Below, in pieces: positions 1-9,500 of a DNA stretch of 64,000 bases (position 1 is the stretch's first letter; every line of letters starts with the position of its first letter). The notes beneath the pieces are model-generated. The model was not told the origin of the DNA. It saw nothing but the letters and a program-made list of their open reading frames with translations, and made no database searches. Made by a program: the position numbers and the translations under genes. Source of the stretch: Roseibium marinum (lineage in GTDB: Bacteria > Pseudomonadota > Alphaproteobacteria > Rhizobiales > Stappiaceae); the NCBI RefSeq assembly GCF_002906165.1, contig NZ_PPCN01000006.1, positions 247,280-311,279 on the forward strand, written 5' to 3'.

Positions 1-605
1 CCTTCCATCTCGGCCCTGTCGCTCTTCATGTGGACCGGGGAGAAATCCTGTTCATCTCCGGAGGCAACGGCTCCGGCAAGTCGACGCTGATGCGTATCCT
101 GACCGGTCTCTACGCCCCCTCCGCCGGGCAGCTCACGGTGGATGGACGAACCATCGGCGCCGTCAACAGGCGCGACTACCGGGCGCTGATTGCGTCGGTA
201 CTGTCGAACTATCATCTGTTTCCGGAACTGTTCGGCCTGCGCGACGTATCGAAGGACGCAGTCATGGAACAGCTCCGCTACTTCGAACTCGACGACGTCG
301 TCGGCATGGAGAACAACCGTTTCGTCACTCTTGATCTGTCCACCGGGCAGAAGAAGCGTCTTGCCCTCGTTGTTGCCCTGCTCGAGGACCGGCCGGTTCT
401 CGTGCTCGACGAATGGGCCGCCGATCAGGATCCGCAATTCCGCAAGAAATTTTACCGCGAGCTTCTTCCCAGGCTGAAGGCGCAGGGAAAGACGATCATC
501 GCCGTGACTCACGATGACGCCTATTTCGATCTCGCCGACCGGCGGGTCCATTTGAGCGAGGGCATGCAGATCGAGGCCGGCCCGGCGCCGGCTGCGGAGG
601 CCTGA
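1..605 (+). CDS. Cyclic-peptide export ABC transporter, C-terminal ATPase part (5' truncated by window)
   Basis: This is the 3' end of a gene that begins before the window; the frame is open from base 3 and a GTG at 30 is internal. The visible part is a complete nucleotide-binding domain: Walker A GGNGSGKST, signature LSTGQKKRLAL, Walker B VLVLDEWAADQDP and H-loop THDD. The DEWAADQ form of Walker B/D-loop is typical of the PvdE/SyrD cyclic-peptide transporter family, which moves NRPS products across the inner membrane. Its stop lies 5 bases before the start of a second, full-length homologue, so the two are cotranscribed and may form a heterodimer. The membrane domain must lie to the left of the window. 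Assignment to lipopeptide export is inferred from the neighbouring NRPS operon. Confidence 0.85.
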   Translation, partial: FHLGPVALHVDRGEILFISGGNGSGKSTLMRILTGLYAPSAGQLTVDGRTIGAVNRRDYRALIASVLSNYHLFPELFGLRDVSKDAVMEQLRYFELDDVVGMENNRFVTLDLSTGQKKRLALVVALLEDRPVLVLDEWAADQDPQFRKKFYRELLPRLKAQGKTIIAVTHDDAYFDLADRRVHLSEGMQIEAGPAPAAEA

Positions 606-610
606 CCGCC

Positions 611-2227
611 ATGGAGATGCTGCGACAGCTGCTGCGCGATCTGGACATGGACAAGGGCAAGTTCCTGCTGATGCTTGTCCTTTCGGCCCTCGGGACCACG
701 ATGACGATTGCCGTCGTCAACATGGCGCTCAAACGCGAAGCCGGTGACGGCGAGTTCATGTTCGCGGTGTATTTCCTGCTGAGCATCTTCCTCTACAGCA
801 GCGCCCAGCGCTTCGTGATGATGGAAGTCGCGAAAGGCGCGGAGCGGATGATCGCGGAGCAGCGCCGCGATATTCTCGCGGCGACCCGTGCCGCCGACTA
901 CACCTCGCTACAGCGCATCGGCCGCGCACCCATATACAAGGCTGTCACGCAGGAAACGCAGACAATCTCCAACACGCTGCCGATGATCGTTGTGGGCGCG
1001 CAGCAAAGCGTGCTTCTGATTTTCATGTCGTTCTACATTGCCTATCTCTCGGGCGTTGCCTTCGTGCTGATCGGTCTTTTCGGGATATTCGCGGTCTGGT
1101 TTCACGTCACCGGACTGACCGGCCTCAGGAAGCGGACCGAGGCTCTGAAACGCACACAGAACAGACTGTTCGAAGCATTCAGCGGCATGCTTGCGGGGCG
1201 CAAGGAGATTGCCTTCAACGAAGCGCGCGGCCAGGATGTCGTCACCCATATTCAGGCACAGTCTGGCAGAACACGCGCGAACACCGGCCGGATCCGGCGC
1301 CACTGGGCAAAACAGTATGTGCTGACGCAAACGCTGTTCTACATCCTTCTGGGCGTGATGGTTTTTGTCGTTCCCATGTTCACCGAAACCTATCACGACG
1401 TGGTCATCCAGGCGACAATGGCGGCGCTGTTCATGATCGGCTCCCTGTCGAACGTGGCACAGGGCATCCCCGCCGTGAACGACACCGCGCGGGCCCTGAG
1501 AACCATCCACGCTCTGAACGACCAGTTGCGGGCCTGCGAGCAGGCGCCCGACGATGAAGAACCGCTGCCCGCTGAAAGACACCCGCGGACGCTGGCCCTG
1601 GACGCAGTGGGCTACGCCTTCCAGGACAGCCATGGCAGTCCGACCTTCACGTTGCAACCGGTCGACGCCACCTTCCATCGCGGCAAGATCGCTTTCATCA
1701 CAGGCGGCAACGGCTCGGGAAAATCGACGTTGTTCCGCCTGATGACGGGTTTGGTTCATCCGCAAGAAGGTCGGATCCTGATTGACGGGGAACCGGTCCC
1801 CCCGGAAGGATTCGGCGCTTACCGCGACCGCATAGGCGTGGTATTTTCGGATTATTACCTGTTCCGGTCGCTGCTCGGCCTTGACGATGTCGACCCTTCC
1901 CGCGTCTCCGAGCTGCTTGCGCGGTTCGAACTGACCGGCAAGGTGGAACTGTCCGATGGAGCGTTCACGACCACGGACCTGTCGTCCGGTCAGCGCAAAC
2001 GCCTCGCGCTGATCGTGGCCCTCCTGCAGGATCCGCCGATCCTCATGCTGGACGAATGGGCGGCGGATCAGGATCCGCACTTCCGCAAGGTCTTCTATCG
2101 CGACATCCTGCCGTCTCTCGCCGCGGAAGGACGGATTATCATCTGCATCTCGCACGACGAACAATATTTCGATATCGCCGATTCACTTTACGCCATGGCG
2201 GACGGACGCATGTCGAAGGTAAGATGA
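611..2227 (+). CDS. Cyclic-peptide export ABC transporter, full length (membrane + ATPase)
   Basis: A 538-residue fused half-transporter of the PvdE/SyrD type. Residues 1-290 hold about six hydrophobic membrane segments (for example around 18-38, 50-62, 124-170 and 240-285). Residues 320-538 form the ATPase with Walker A GGNGSGKST near 369, signature LSSGQRKRLAL, Walker B PILMLDEWAADQ and H-loop SHDE. All catalytic motifs look intact. The ATG is 5 bases after the stop of the preceding homologue, which indicates translational coupling. Family members export siderophore and lipopeptide precursors to the periplasm. The likely cargo here is the product of the convergent NRPS operon, but export of another peptide made outside the window cannot be excluded. 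Confidence 0.88.
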   Translation: MEMLRQLLRDLDMDKGKFLLMLVLSALGTTMTIAVVNMALKREAGDGEFMFAVYFLLSIFLYSSAQRFVMMEVAKGAERMIAEQRRDILAATRAADYTSLQRIGRAPIYKAVTQETQTISNTLPMIVVGAQQSVLLIFMSFYIAYLSGVAFVLIGLFGIFAVWFHVTGLTGLRKRTEALKRTQNRLFEAFSGMLAGRKEIAFNEARGQDVVTHIQAQSGRTRANTGRIRRHWAKQYVLTQTLFYILLGVMVFVVPMFTETYHDVVIQATMAALFMIGSLSNVAQGIPAVNDTARALRTIHALNDQLRACEQAPDDEEPLPAERHPRTLALDAVGYAFQDSHGSPTFTLQPVDATFHRGKIAFITGGNGSGKSTLFRLMTGLVHPQEGRILIDGEPVPPEGFGAYRDRIGVVFSDYYLFRSLLGLDDVDPSRVSELLARFELTGKVELSDGAFTTTDLSSGQRKRLALIVALLQDPPILMLDEWAADQDPHFRKVFYRDILPSLAAEGRIIICISHDEQYFDIADSLYAMADGRMSKVR

Positions 2228-2306
2228 CGGGGCACGAACAGCCTTGTTATCGCGATGCGATGGTATGTAATGGAAAGGTTGAGACAAGTATGCCGGGAAA
2301 GCCATC

Positions 2307-3428
2307 ATGATCCGATTTGCCCTGCTTTGCGCACTCATCTGTTCGCCCCTGCTTGTCTCGCAGCCCGCCAGTTCGCAGAATACACAGTGGCTTGAAAATG
2401 TTCCCTATAATCCCAATACCGTCCCTGTGATCACCGAGAACGGCGCGCAATATGCCGATCGGCTGTCTGATGCGCGCCGGCTGCCGGAGTGGTTCATCGG
2501 CATTTATTCGGGCTCGACGATCAGCAACAACTACTATGTCGCCGCCGGCATATGCGAGGTCATGAGGGCGACGTTTCCCCAGCACCGCATCCATTGCGCA
2601 CCGCTGCGCTCCGAGGGGTCGAACGACAATATCCACCTGATGAACAGCGGCAAGGCGCAATCCATTCTGGTGGAAGCGGGGCTGGACCTCGACCTGACAC
2701 ATGATTTTTCGCCCATGCCGCGCACTCGCTACGGTCTCTCCCTGATCAGTCATCCCGGCGTGATGATCGTGGCGCGAAACTCGGGCATCGACTCCATCGC
2801 GGATCTGCCGGGAAAGAGGGTCAATCTGGGGATTGAAGGATCGGAGACGCGCCGTCTGTGGCACGCGCTTCTGGAGGCCAATAACCTGTCTCCCGACGAT
2901 CTGGAAGAGGTTATCACCGCGACCGCGGACGACGATCTGCGGGCGCTTTGCGAAGGCGAGATCGATGTTTTCCTGAGCCTCGTGGGTCTGGTTTCACCGG
3001 CCCTGATCCAGACAGGATCACGCTGCGGAGCACGTGTCGTCAGCTTCGACGTCGAAATGGAAACAAACGAATCCGGCATCCAGCCCGGCGTGTCCGAATT
3101 GAATGACAACCCGGATATCGCGGAGGTCGACCAGGAGCCGCCGGTCGTTCTCGATATAGAAGTTGCCCTGCTTTTCCACGAAGAGGTGCCAAATTACGTG
3201 ACCTGCCACATCGCAAAGGCCCTGTTCGAACACCCGCAGCTGGTCCTGCTGCAGCACCTTGAGCTTGCCAATCCCGGAGAGGAAGAAATGTTCGACTTTG
3301 GGCAGGTTCTGGCGTTTCACCCCGGCGTTGCCCAATATCTGCTGAAACGGACTTGCGCCGAAGTGCCAACAAAACCGGCGGATTTTCCTGCCCGCCTTGG
3401 CATCATTGAGGTGCTTCCGGCAAACTAG
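2307..3428 (+). CDS. Orphan TAXI-family TRAP solute-binding protein
   Basis: A 373-residue exported protein. Residues 1-23 form a signal peptide (MIRFALLCALIC..., cleavage probably near SSQ). The TAXI fold shows in IGIYSGSTISNNYYVAAG near 62-80, in the HRIHCAPLRSEGSNDNI segment, and in the ADLPGKRVNLGIEGS segment, which matches the ADIKGKKVNVGNAGS-type motif of the TAXI protein encoded at 59977-60939. It follows the ABC exporter pair by 79 bases in the same direction, with GGGAAAG about 7 bases before the ATG. It has no TRAP permease beside it, which is odd because TAXI proteins normally pair with one. It may bind a ligand for regulation, or share the permease at 57181-59808. Ligand unknown. 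Confidence 0.8.
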   Translation: MIRFALLCALICSPLLVSQPASSQNTQWLENVPYNPNTVPVITENGAQYADRLSDARRLPEWFIGIYSGSTISNNYYVAAGICEVMRATFPQHRIHCAPLRSEGSNDNIHLMNSGKAQSILVEAGLDLDLTHDFSPMPRTRYGLSLISHPGVMIVARNSGIDSIADLPGKRVNLGIEGSETRRLWHALLEANNLSPDDLEEVITATADDDLRALCEGEIDVFLSLVGLVSPALIQTGSRCGARVVSFDVEMETNESGIQPGVSELNDNPDIAEVDQEPPVVLDIEVALLFHEEVPNYVTCHIAKALFEHPQLVLLQHLELANPGEEEMFDFGQVLAFHPGVAQYLLKRTCAEVPTKPADFPARLGIIEVLPAN

Positions 3429-3429
3429 G

Positions 3430-3541
3430 GCGCGTCGCGTTTAAGCGGATTCATGGTTTCAGGAAGACGCCCGAGGCAGCGTTTGCATTGCAAATGCGTT
3501 CGGGCGATTTCCTGAATTCAATTTGACGCGACACTCCTTAG
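3430..3541 (+). repeat. 112-bp palindromic repeat, copy 1
   Basis: Starts two bases after the TAXI stop codon. The outer arms GCGTCGCGTTTAAGCGGATTC and its partner ending TTGACGCGACAC pair imperfectly. An inner hairpin is built from CGCCCGA/TCGGGCG and GCGTTTGCA/TGCAAATGC. A second copy in the same orientation lies at 56522-56633 with only about ten differences. Located between convergent genes, it could serve as a bidirectional terminator. It resembles a dispersed intergenic palindromic unit of the REP/MITE type. Confidence 0.85.
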
Positions 3542-3571
3542 GTCTGTTCAGTCCCTAAACTGCTATTGATC

Positions 3572-6500
3572 TCAGTCCGGTTTCCGGGAAACCGCGGATA
3601 ATGTGGTGTCCAGGACCGCGGATCCTCCCTTGCCTTCGTCAAGAATTCTCTCGACGATTTCGCTGTTCGCCGGACCGCTGGTCGGGTCGAGCATGTCCGC
3701 ATGGTTCCCGAATCCCTGGCGGACCCTGTAGCAGCCGCTTGTCAGTTCGCCCCAGCGTTCAAACGCGGCATCCGTCTGCCAGGTCTGTTCGGAGCGGACC
3801 TGATGAATATTGGCGGCAATCCTGCCCGCCGTCACCAGGGGATCGAGATAGGTGATGAAGCTGCGCATTTTGGCGACCAATGCCTCATAGGCTTCGGCAT
3901 TCCGGATTGCCCGGCCATAGCTCCCGTCCTCTGAAACCATCCGGTCGCGGAAATAAGCCAGGTCGCTGGCGATTTTCGCCTCAACCTCCTTCTTCGAACG
4001 CACGATCGGATCGAGATTTGCCGGCGTATCCAGAATGACCAGATCGGCGACCCGGTGTCCGGCGGCCTCCAGCTGCTTCACCACCTCAAAGGCCAGCAAT
4101 GCGCCTCCCGAAAGCCCGACAACCCGGATCGGACTGTCACCGCAGATGGCGGTGATCGCGTCGGCGTAACGCTCCAGCCTGTCTTCGGCCTCGATGAAAT
4201 CGAAGGCGTGCAGCCGTATATGCCTGAGCGCTGTGGCCATCTGCGTGAATGCGGAACCGTAACCCAGCAGGGGCGGCATTGCGAAGAGATCGGGGCCTGA
4301 CCCGGCATTCAGCAGGACCGGCGGGTCGGATGGAGGGACATCATACGGCCGCATCGGCTTTGGCTGTGCCGTGTGTGCGATGGTTTGCAGCTCCCGCGAT
4401 GCGGCCTTCTGCATCATGTCGTCCAGCATCGCTTGAAGCAGGTGCGGTGCGATCACCTCCGGATTGGCGCGCAGCGTGACCGAAAGACGCCCTCTCTGCA
4501 CCACCGCGAGGCAATCGACGGGAGCCAGGGACGAAGCGGCAGGATCGGTCATGGTGCCGTGCGAGCCGATCACCGCCGGACCTTGCCGACCGGTTTCCGT
4601 AGTTGGCGCGCCGAACTCGCCAAGGTAATTGAAGACGATCGCGCCGCGTATCCGCTCCGCGAGCACAGGATCGTCCCGCAACAGCCGCAGGAACCCGGCG
4701 CCGCCGGCCGGCAGAGCGAAGATCGCCGCGGCCACAGCAGCCGGCGTATCCTGCGCGCCGGCGGGAAGAGCCAGGGGAAACATCGTTGTGCACCAGCCGA
4801 CTGTGTCGGAAAGATCGGCGGCGCGCACCAGGGGGGTCCGGCCATGTCCTTCAAGCAGGAACAGGAGATCCCTGACCGGCAGGTGCGTACGAAGCACTGC
4901 CGCGAGGGCACCGAGAAGGATGCTTTCCATTCCTCCGGGCCCCGCGTCCCGCAGCATGCGTCCCGTTGTTTCACCGGACAGTGTCAGAGTGACCTCGCGC
5001 GTCTCGTCCTGCCGGCAGGGCGCAGCACAAGCCCACGGCGGCGCGGAGACGGAACCGAGCAGCCGCATCCACTGGGCACGCTCGCGCAAAAGGGAAGGCA
5101 TTGCGCGCAGATCCTGCTCGGCACGGGCGAGATCTCCCATCGTCCAGCCATCATGCGGAGCCGGTTGCCGGCCCGTCATAAGATCGGTCAGATCCCGCAG
5201 GATCAGCCGCCAGCTGTAGCCGTCCACCGCCAGATGATGGATCACGAGAACCAGCAATTCGCCTTCGACTTCATGGCTGATACGCGCCGCGCCGATCAGG
5301 CGGCCCTTGCAGATGTCCAGCCCGCGCTGAATATCCTCGGCGATATCGTTCGCCTCAGCGTCACTCACCACCCGGTGCTGTTCGACCGGTCCGACGGCAT
5401 CGCTTGCCTGTCCCTCGCGATCCTGGTTCCAGGTACCGGCGATCCTTCGGAAGCGGGTCCGCAGGGCCGGGTGTTTTTCGGCGAGACTGACCAGTGCCTC
5501 ACGAATCTCGTTGCAGGAAACATCGCGGTCCAGCCTCAGCGTGACCGACTGGTTGAAGTGATTGAGGTTGCCGTCGAACCGGGAAAAGAACCAGCTTTGG
5601 ATCGCCGTCACCGGCGCCGGGCCGTCATCAGCCGCGCGCCGGTCCGCGGTCACCGGTGCCGGAGCACGCAGATGCTGCGCCAGCATTTCGACAGTCCGGT
5701 AAAGATAAAGATCGGCGACACCGACGGCAAAGCCGCGTTTCTTGAGCGCATTGACGAGAAGGACGATCTTCAGGGAGTCCGCCCCCACGTCGAAAATGTC
5801 GTCATGGCGGCCGATCTGTCCGGTGCCAAGCACCTGCATCCAGATTTCGGCGATTTCGCTCTCCAGGCCCGGTAGCGGGACGGCATGTTCCCGCGGGCTT
5901 TGGGAAGCCGGCTCGGGCAGTCTTGCCCTGTCGATCTTTCCGCTGGACGTCAACGGCCAGGCATCCAGCACGACAATGCGTGCGGGGACCATTGCCGAAG
6001 GCAGTTCTGCGGCGGCATAGCGGCGCAATTCGCGCTCCTGCCCGGTACCGACCACATAGGCAAGCAGAGCTTCGCCGCGCAGCAGGACGAGCGCCTGTTG
6101 CACCCGCGGATGCTGTTCCAGTATCGCCGTGATCTCGCCCAGCTCGATTCGCTGTCCGCGGATCTTCACCTGCGCATCGTCGCGGCCCGCATAGAGGATC
6201 GTGCCTTCGGCGGCCCAGGTCCCGCGATCGCCCGTGCGATAGAGGCGGTTGCCATCCGGCCCGGTGACAAAGCGCGCCGCCGTTTGCCCGGGATCAAGAT
6301 AGCCCAGCGCAAGTCCGGCCCCGGCAACGCAGATTTCCCCCGGGATTCCGATGGGAACGGGGCGCAGATCGGCGCCGAGAATATGGGCCTGGGTGTTGGC
6401 TATCGGCCGGCCGATGGGAATTATAGAACCGGCGGATTTCACGCGCTGTATCGTCGAACAAACCGCATTTTCCGTCGGGCCGTAGGCATTGAAATAATCA

Positions 6501-9500
6501 AGCCGCCCGGCATAGTGCGCGACATCCCTGATCAGCGGCGCTTCACCTGCGGTAATCAACACGCGCAGATGCGGCAGTTCCGGCTGGTCGAGGGCCGCCA
6601 GATAGGCCGGTGGCAGAGTTGCGACGCTGATCCGCTCACGTGTCATCCAGCTGGCGAACTCCGCGCCGTCGCGGATCCGTTCAGCCGTTGCCGGAACTAG
6701 CGCCGCGCCGCTGGTCAGGCAGGTGAACAACTCCGCCAGGGACGCATCGAAGGCGGGTGAGGCAAACAGCAGGACACGATCCTCGGGCACGATCCCGAAA
6801 GTCTCGACCTGCGCGGCGACCATATTGAGGAAAGCGGCATGTCCGACCCTGACCCCCTTGGGCCGGCCGGTGGAGCCTGACGTGAAGATCAGATAGGCGC
6901 TCTCAGGATGGAGACCGGGCGCTCCGGTCGCGCGGCCGCCCAGTATCAGGTTCTTGTAGCGGGCAACGGGCGGCGCCACCGAAGACACGCCCTGACCGGC
7001 CGCATCGTAAAGGACGAACCGGCATCCCGCTTCAGACAGCGCCTTGTCCATCCGCGTTTCCGGATGAGCCGGATCGAGCGGCAGATAGACGCCGCCCGCC
7101 TCCATCACCGCCAGAATGGCAGTCACGAGGTCGGAGCCGCGCTCCATGCACACACCGACCGCCTCCCCGCGCACCAGCTTGCCGGTATCGACCAGCCAGG
7201 CGGCAAGGTCCTGCGCGTCGGACTTGAGCCGGGCATAGGTAAGAGGCTCGGAACCGGCGACGGCCACCCGGTCCGGCGTCCGCGCCACCTGTACCCAGAC
7301 TGCATCGTGGATCGTACCCGTCGGCATGGGAGCGGCAGGTCCGGTGGAAAAGGCCGAGAGCAGCGCCCGTTCCGGTGGCGGAATCATGTCGAGGGCAGAG
7401 ACCGAGCGATCGCCGGCTTCCACCACGCTCCGGGCAAGTTGCAGCAGATGCTCGATCAGCCGCGTGACCCTGTCGGCGTCGAAAAGACCGGTATTGAATT
7501 CGATAGCACCCGAAAGGCAGTCGCCGTCCCGCGAGAAGTGCACGGTCAGGTCGAAACGGGCAATGTCATCGGCAAGCGGCACGGGCGTGAAGGACAGGTC
7601 CTTCATCCCATCCGGCTGGGCTTCGCTCACGTGATAGACGATCATCGCGTCGAAAAGTCCGGCCCGGCTCGTATCGCGCGGCACGTTGAGTTCGGCGATC
7701 AGATTGTCGAGCGGATAGGCGGCGTGGGTGGTGGCCTGCACGATGGTTTCCGCGACAGCGTCGACAAGCGCGGCGAACGGCATGTTCCCCGACACCTGGT
7801 CTCTCAGCACCACGGTCTGCACCTGGAACCCGACCTGGGCCGCCCGCTCCACCCCCTGGCGCGCCGTGATGGCGGCTCCAAGCCAGATATCCTCCTCGCC
7901 CGTGTAGCGATGAAACAGGGTTTTCACGAGAGCGGTGAGAAGCGGAAAGAGGCCGCCCTGCGCGGACGCCGCCCGATCCGTCAGCGCCTTTGCAAGGGCG
8001 CGATCCACGGTGAACGGGATCGTACGCCCGGCACTCGTCTTGACCTTGGGCCGCGGACGGTCGGAAGGCAGATCGAGACGGATCGGTCCTCCCGCAAGCT
8101 GCTGATGCCAATAATCGCGTGCCGCCGAAAGCGGGCTTTTCTCTCCAGCCTCGAGCCGTGCAAGCAGGCCGTTCTCATGGACGGCGATGTCGTGCGCCTG
8201 GAGTGCAAGCGGTTGAAGCGGTGACGTCTCGCCCGTCCCAAGGGCATCGTAGACAACGCAGATCTCGTTCAGGACCAGGTCGAGCGACCCGGCGTCGCCG
8301 ACGATGTGATGCAGACTGAGCAGAAACAGCGCCCGCTCATCCGCACTGCGCCAGAGCTGCAGCCGCAGGGGCGGTCCTGTTTCCAGATCGAAAGGCGTCT
8401 GTGCCGCCTGCCGCAGCGCATCCTGAAGCCGGCTCTCGCTCCAGCCGCGCGCATCGTGTTGCGACAGCCCTGTCTCGCAGGCGGCCGGGATCTGTCTTGG
8501 CGCACCGCCGGCTGTGACGAACCGGGTCCCGAGCGCCGAATGCCGGGCGCCGACCTGCGCGCAGGCCTGTGCCAGGCGGTCGGGATCGAGCGGCCCCTCG
8601 ATCCTGACGGCAACATTGAGGAGATAGGCTTTCGGATCGATCTCGTTGAGAACCCAGAGCCTGCGTTGTGCCGGAGACAGCGGATAATCGGCGGCCGGCG
8701 GCGCGGGCCGGATTTCATCTGCGGTGCCCGCCTCCAGGCTGAGCGCGGCAAGTCCCGCCACTGTCGGACGTCTCAGGAAGTCCGCCAGAGGCACGGTGAC
8801 ACCTGTCTCCCGCTCCAGTGCGGTCAGCAGGCGGATCGCGGCCAGACTGTGCCCGCCACAGCGGAAGAAATCGTCCTCACGCGTGACCCTTTCCATGCCG
8901 AGAATACGCGTCCACAGGACGGCGATTTCCGTTTCCCGGCCGGGTCGGGGCGGCGTGCCGGCGGCGACCGGCTCGCCGGGCGCTGGAAGCCGGCTGCGGT
9001 CCAGTTTGCCCGATGCATTCAGCGGGATCTTGTCGAGCCGGACATAGCGTTCCGGCACCATGTATGCCGGAAGAACCTCGGCCAGCGCCTGCCGTACAGC
9101 CTCCGCATCCAGCGTTCCGGCGACAACATAGGCCACCAGCTCACGTCCCGCCGGTCCCTCCGGAGCCGTCACAACGGCCGAACGAATGTCAGGCAGAGCG
9201 GTGAGCTGCCGTTCGATCTCCAGAAGCTCGATGCGATAGCCGCGGATTTTCACCTGCTGGTCCCGCCGGCCGCAAAACATCAGAACCCCATCCTCGCGGC
9301 GGTAGCCGAAATCTCCCGTCAGGTAGAGCCGGGCGCCGGGCCGCTGCGGATGCGGCACAAAAGCGGCGTCCGTGAGTTCGGGCGCGTTGAGATAACCGCG
9401 CGCCAATCCCGGGCCGCCGATACAGATCTGCCCGACGATCCCAGGCGGCAGTGCGCGCAAATTCGCATCGCAAATCAGCACCTCGGCCCCGTCAATCGGC

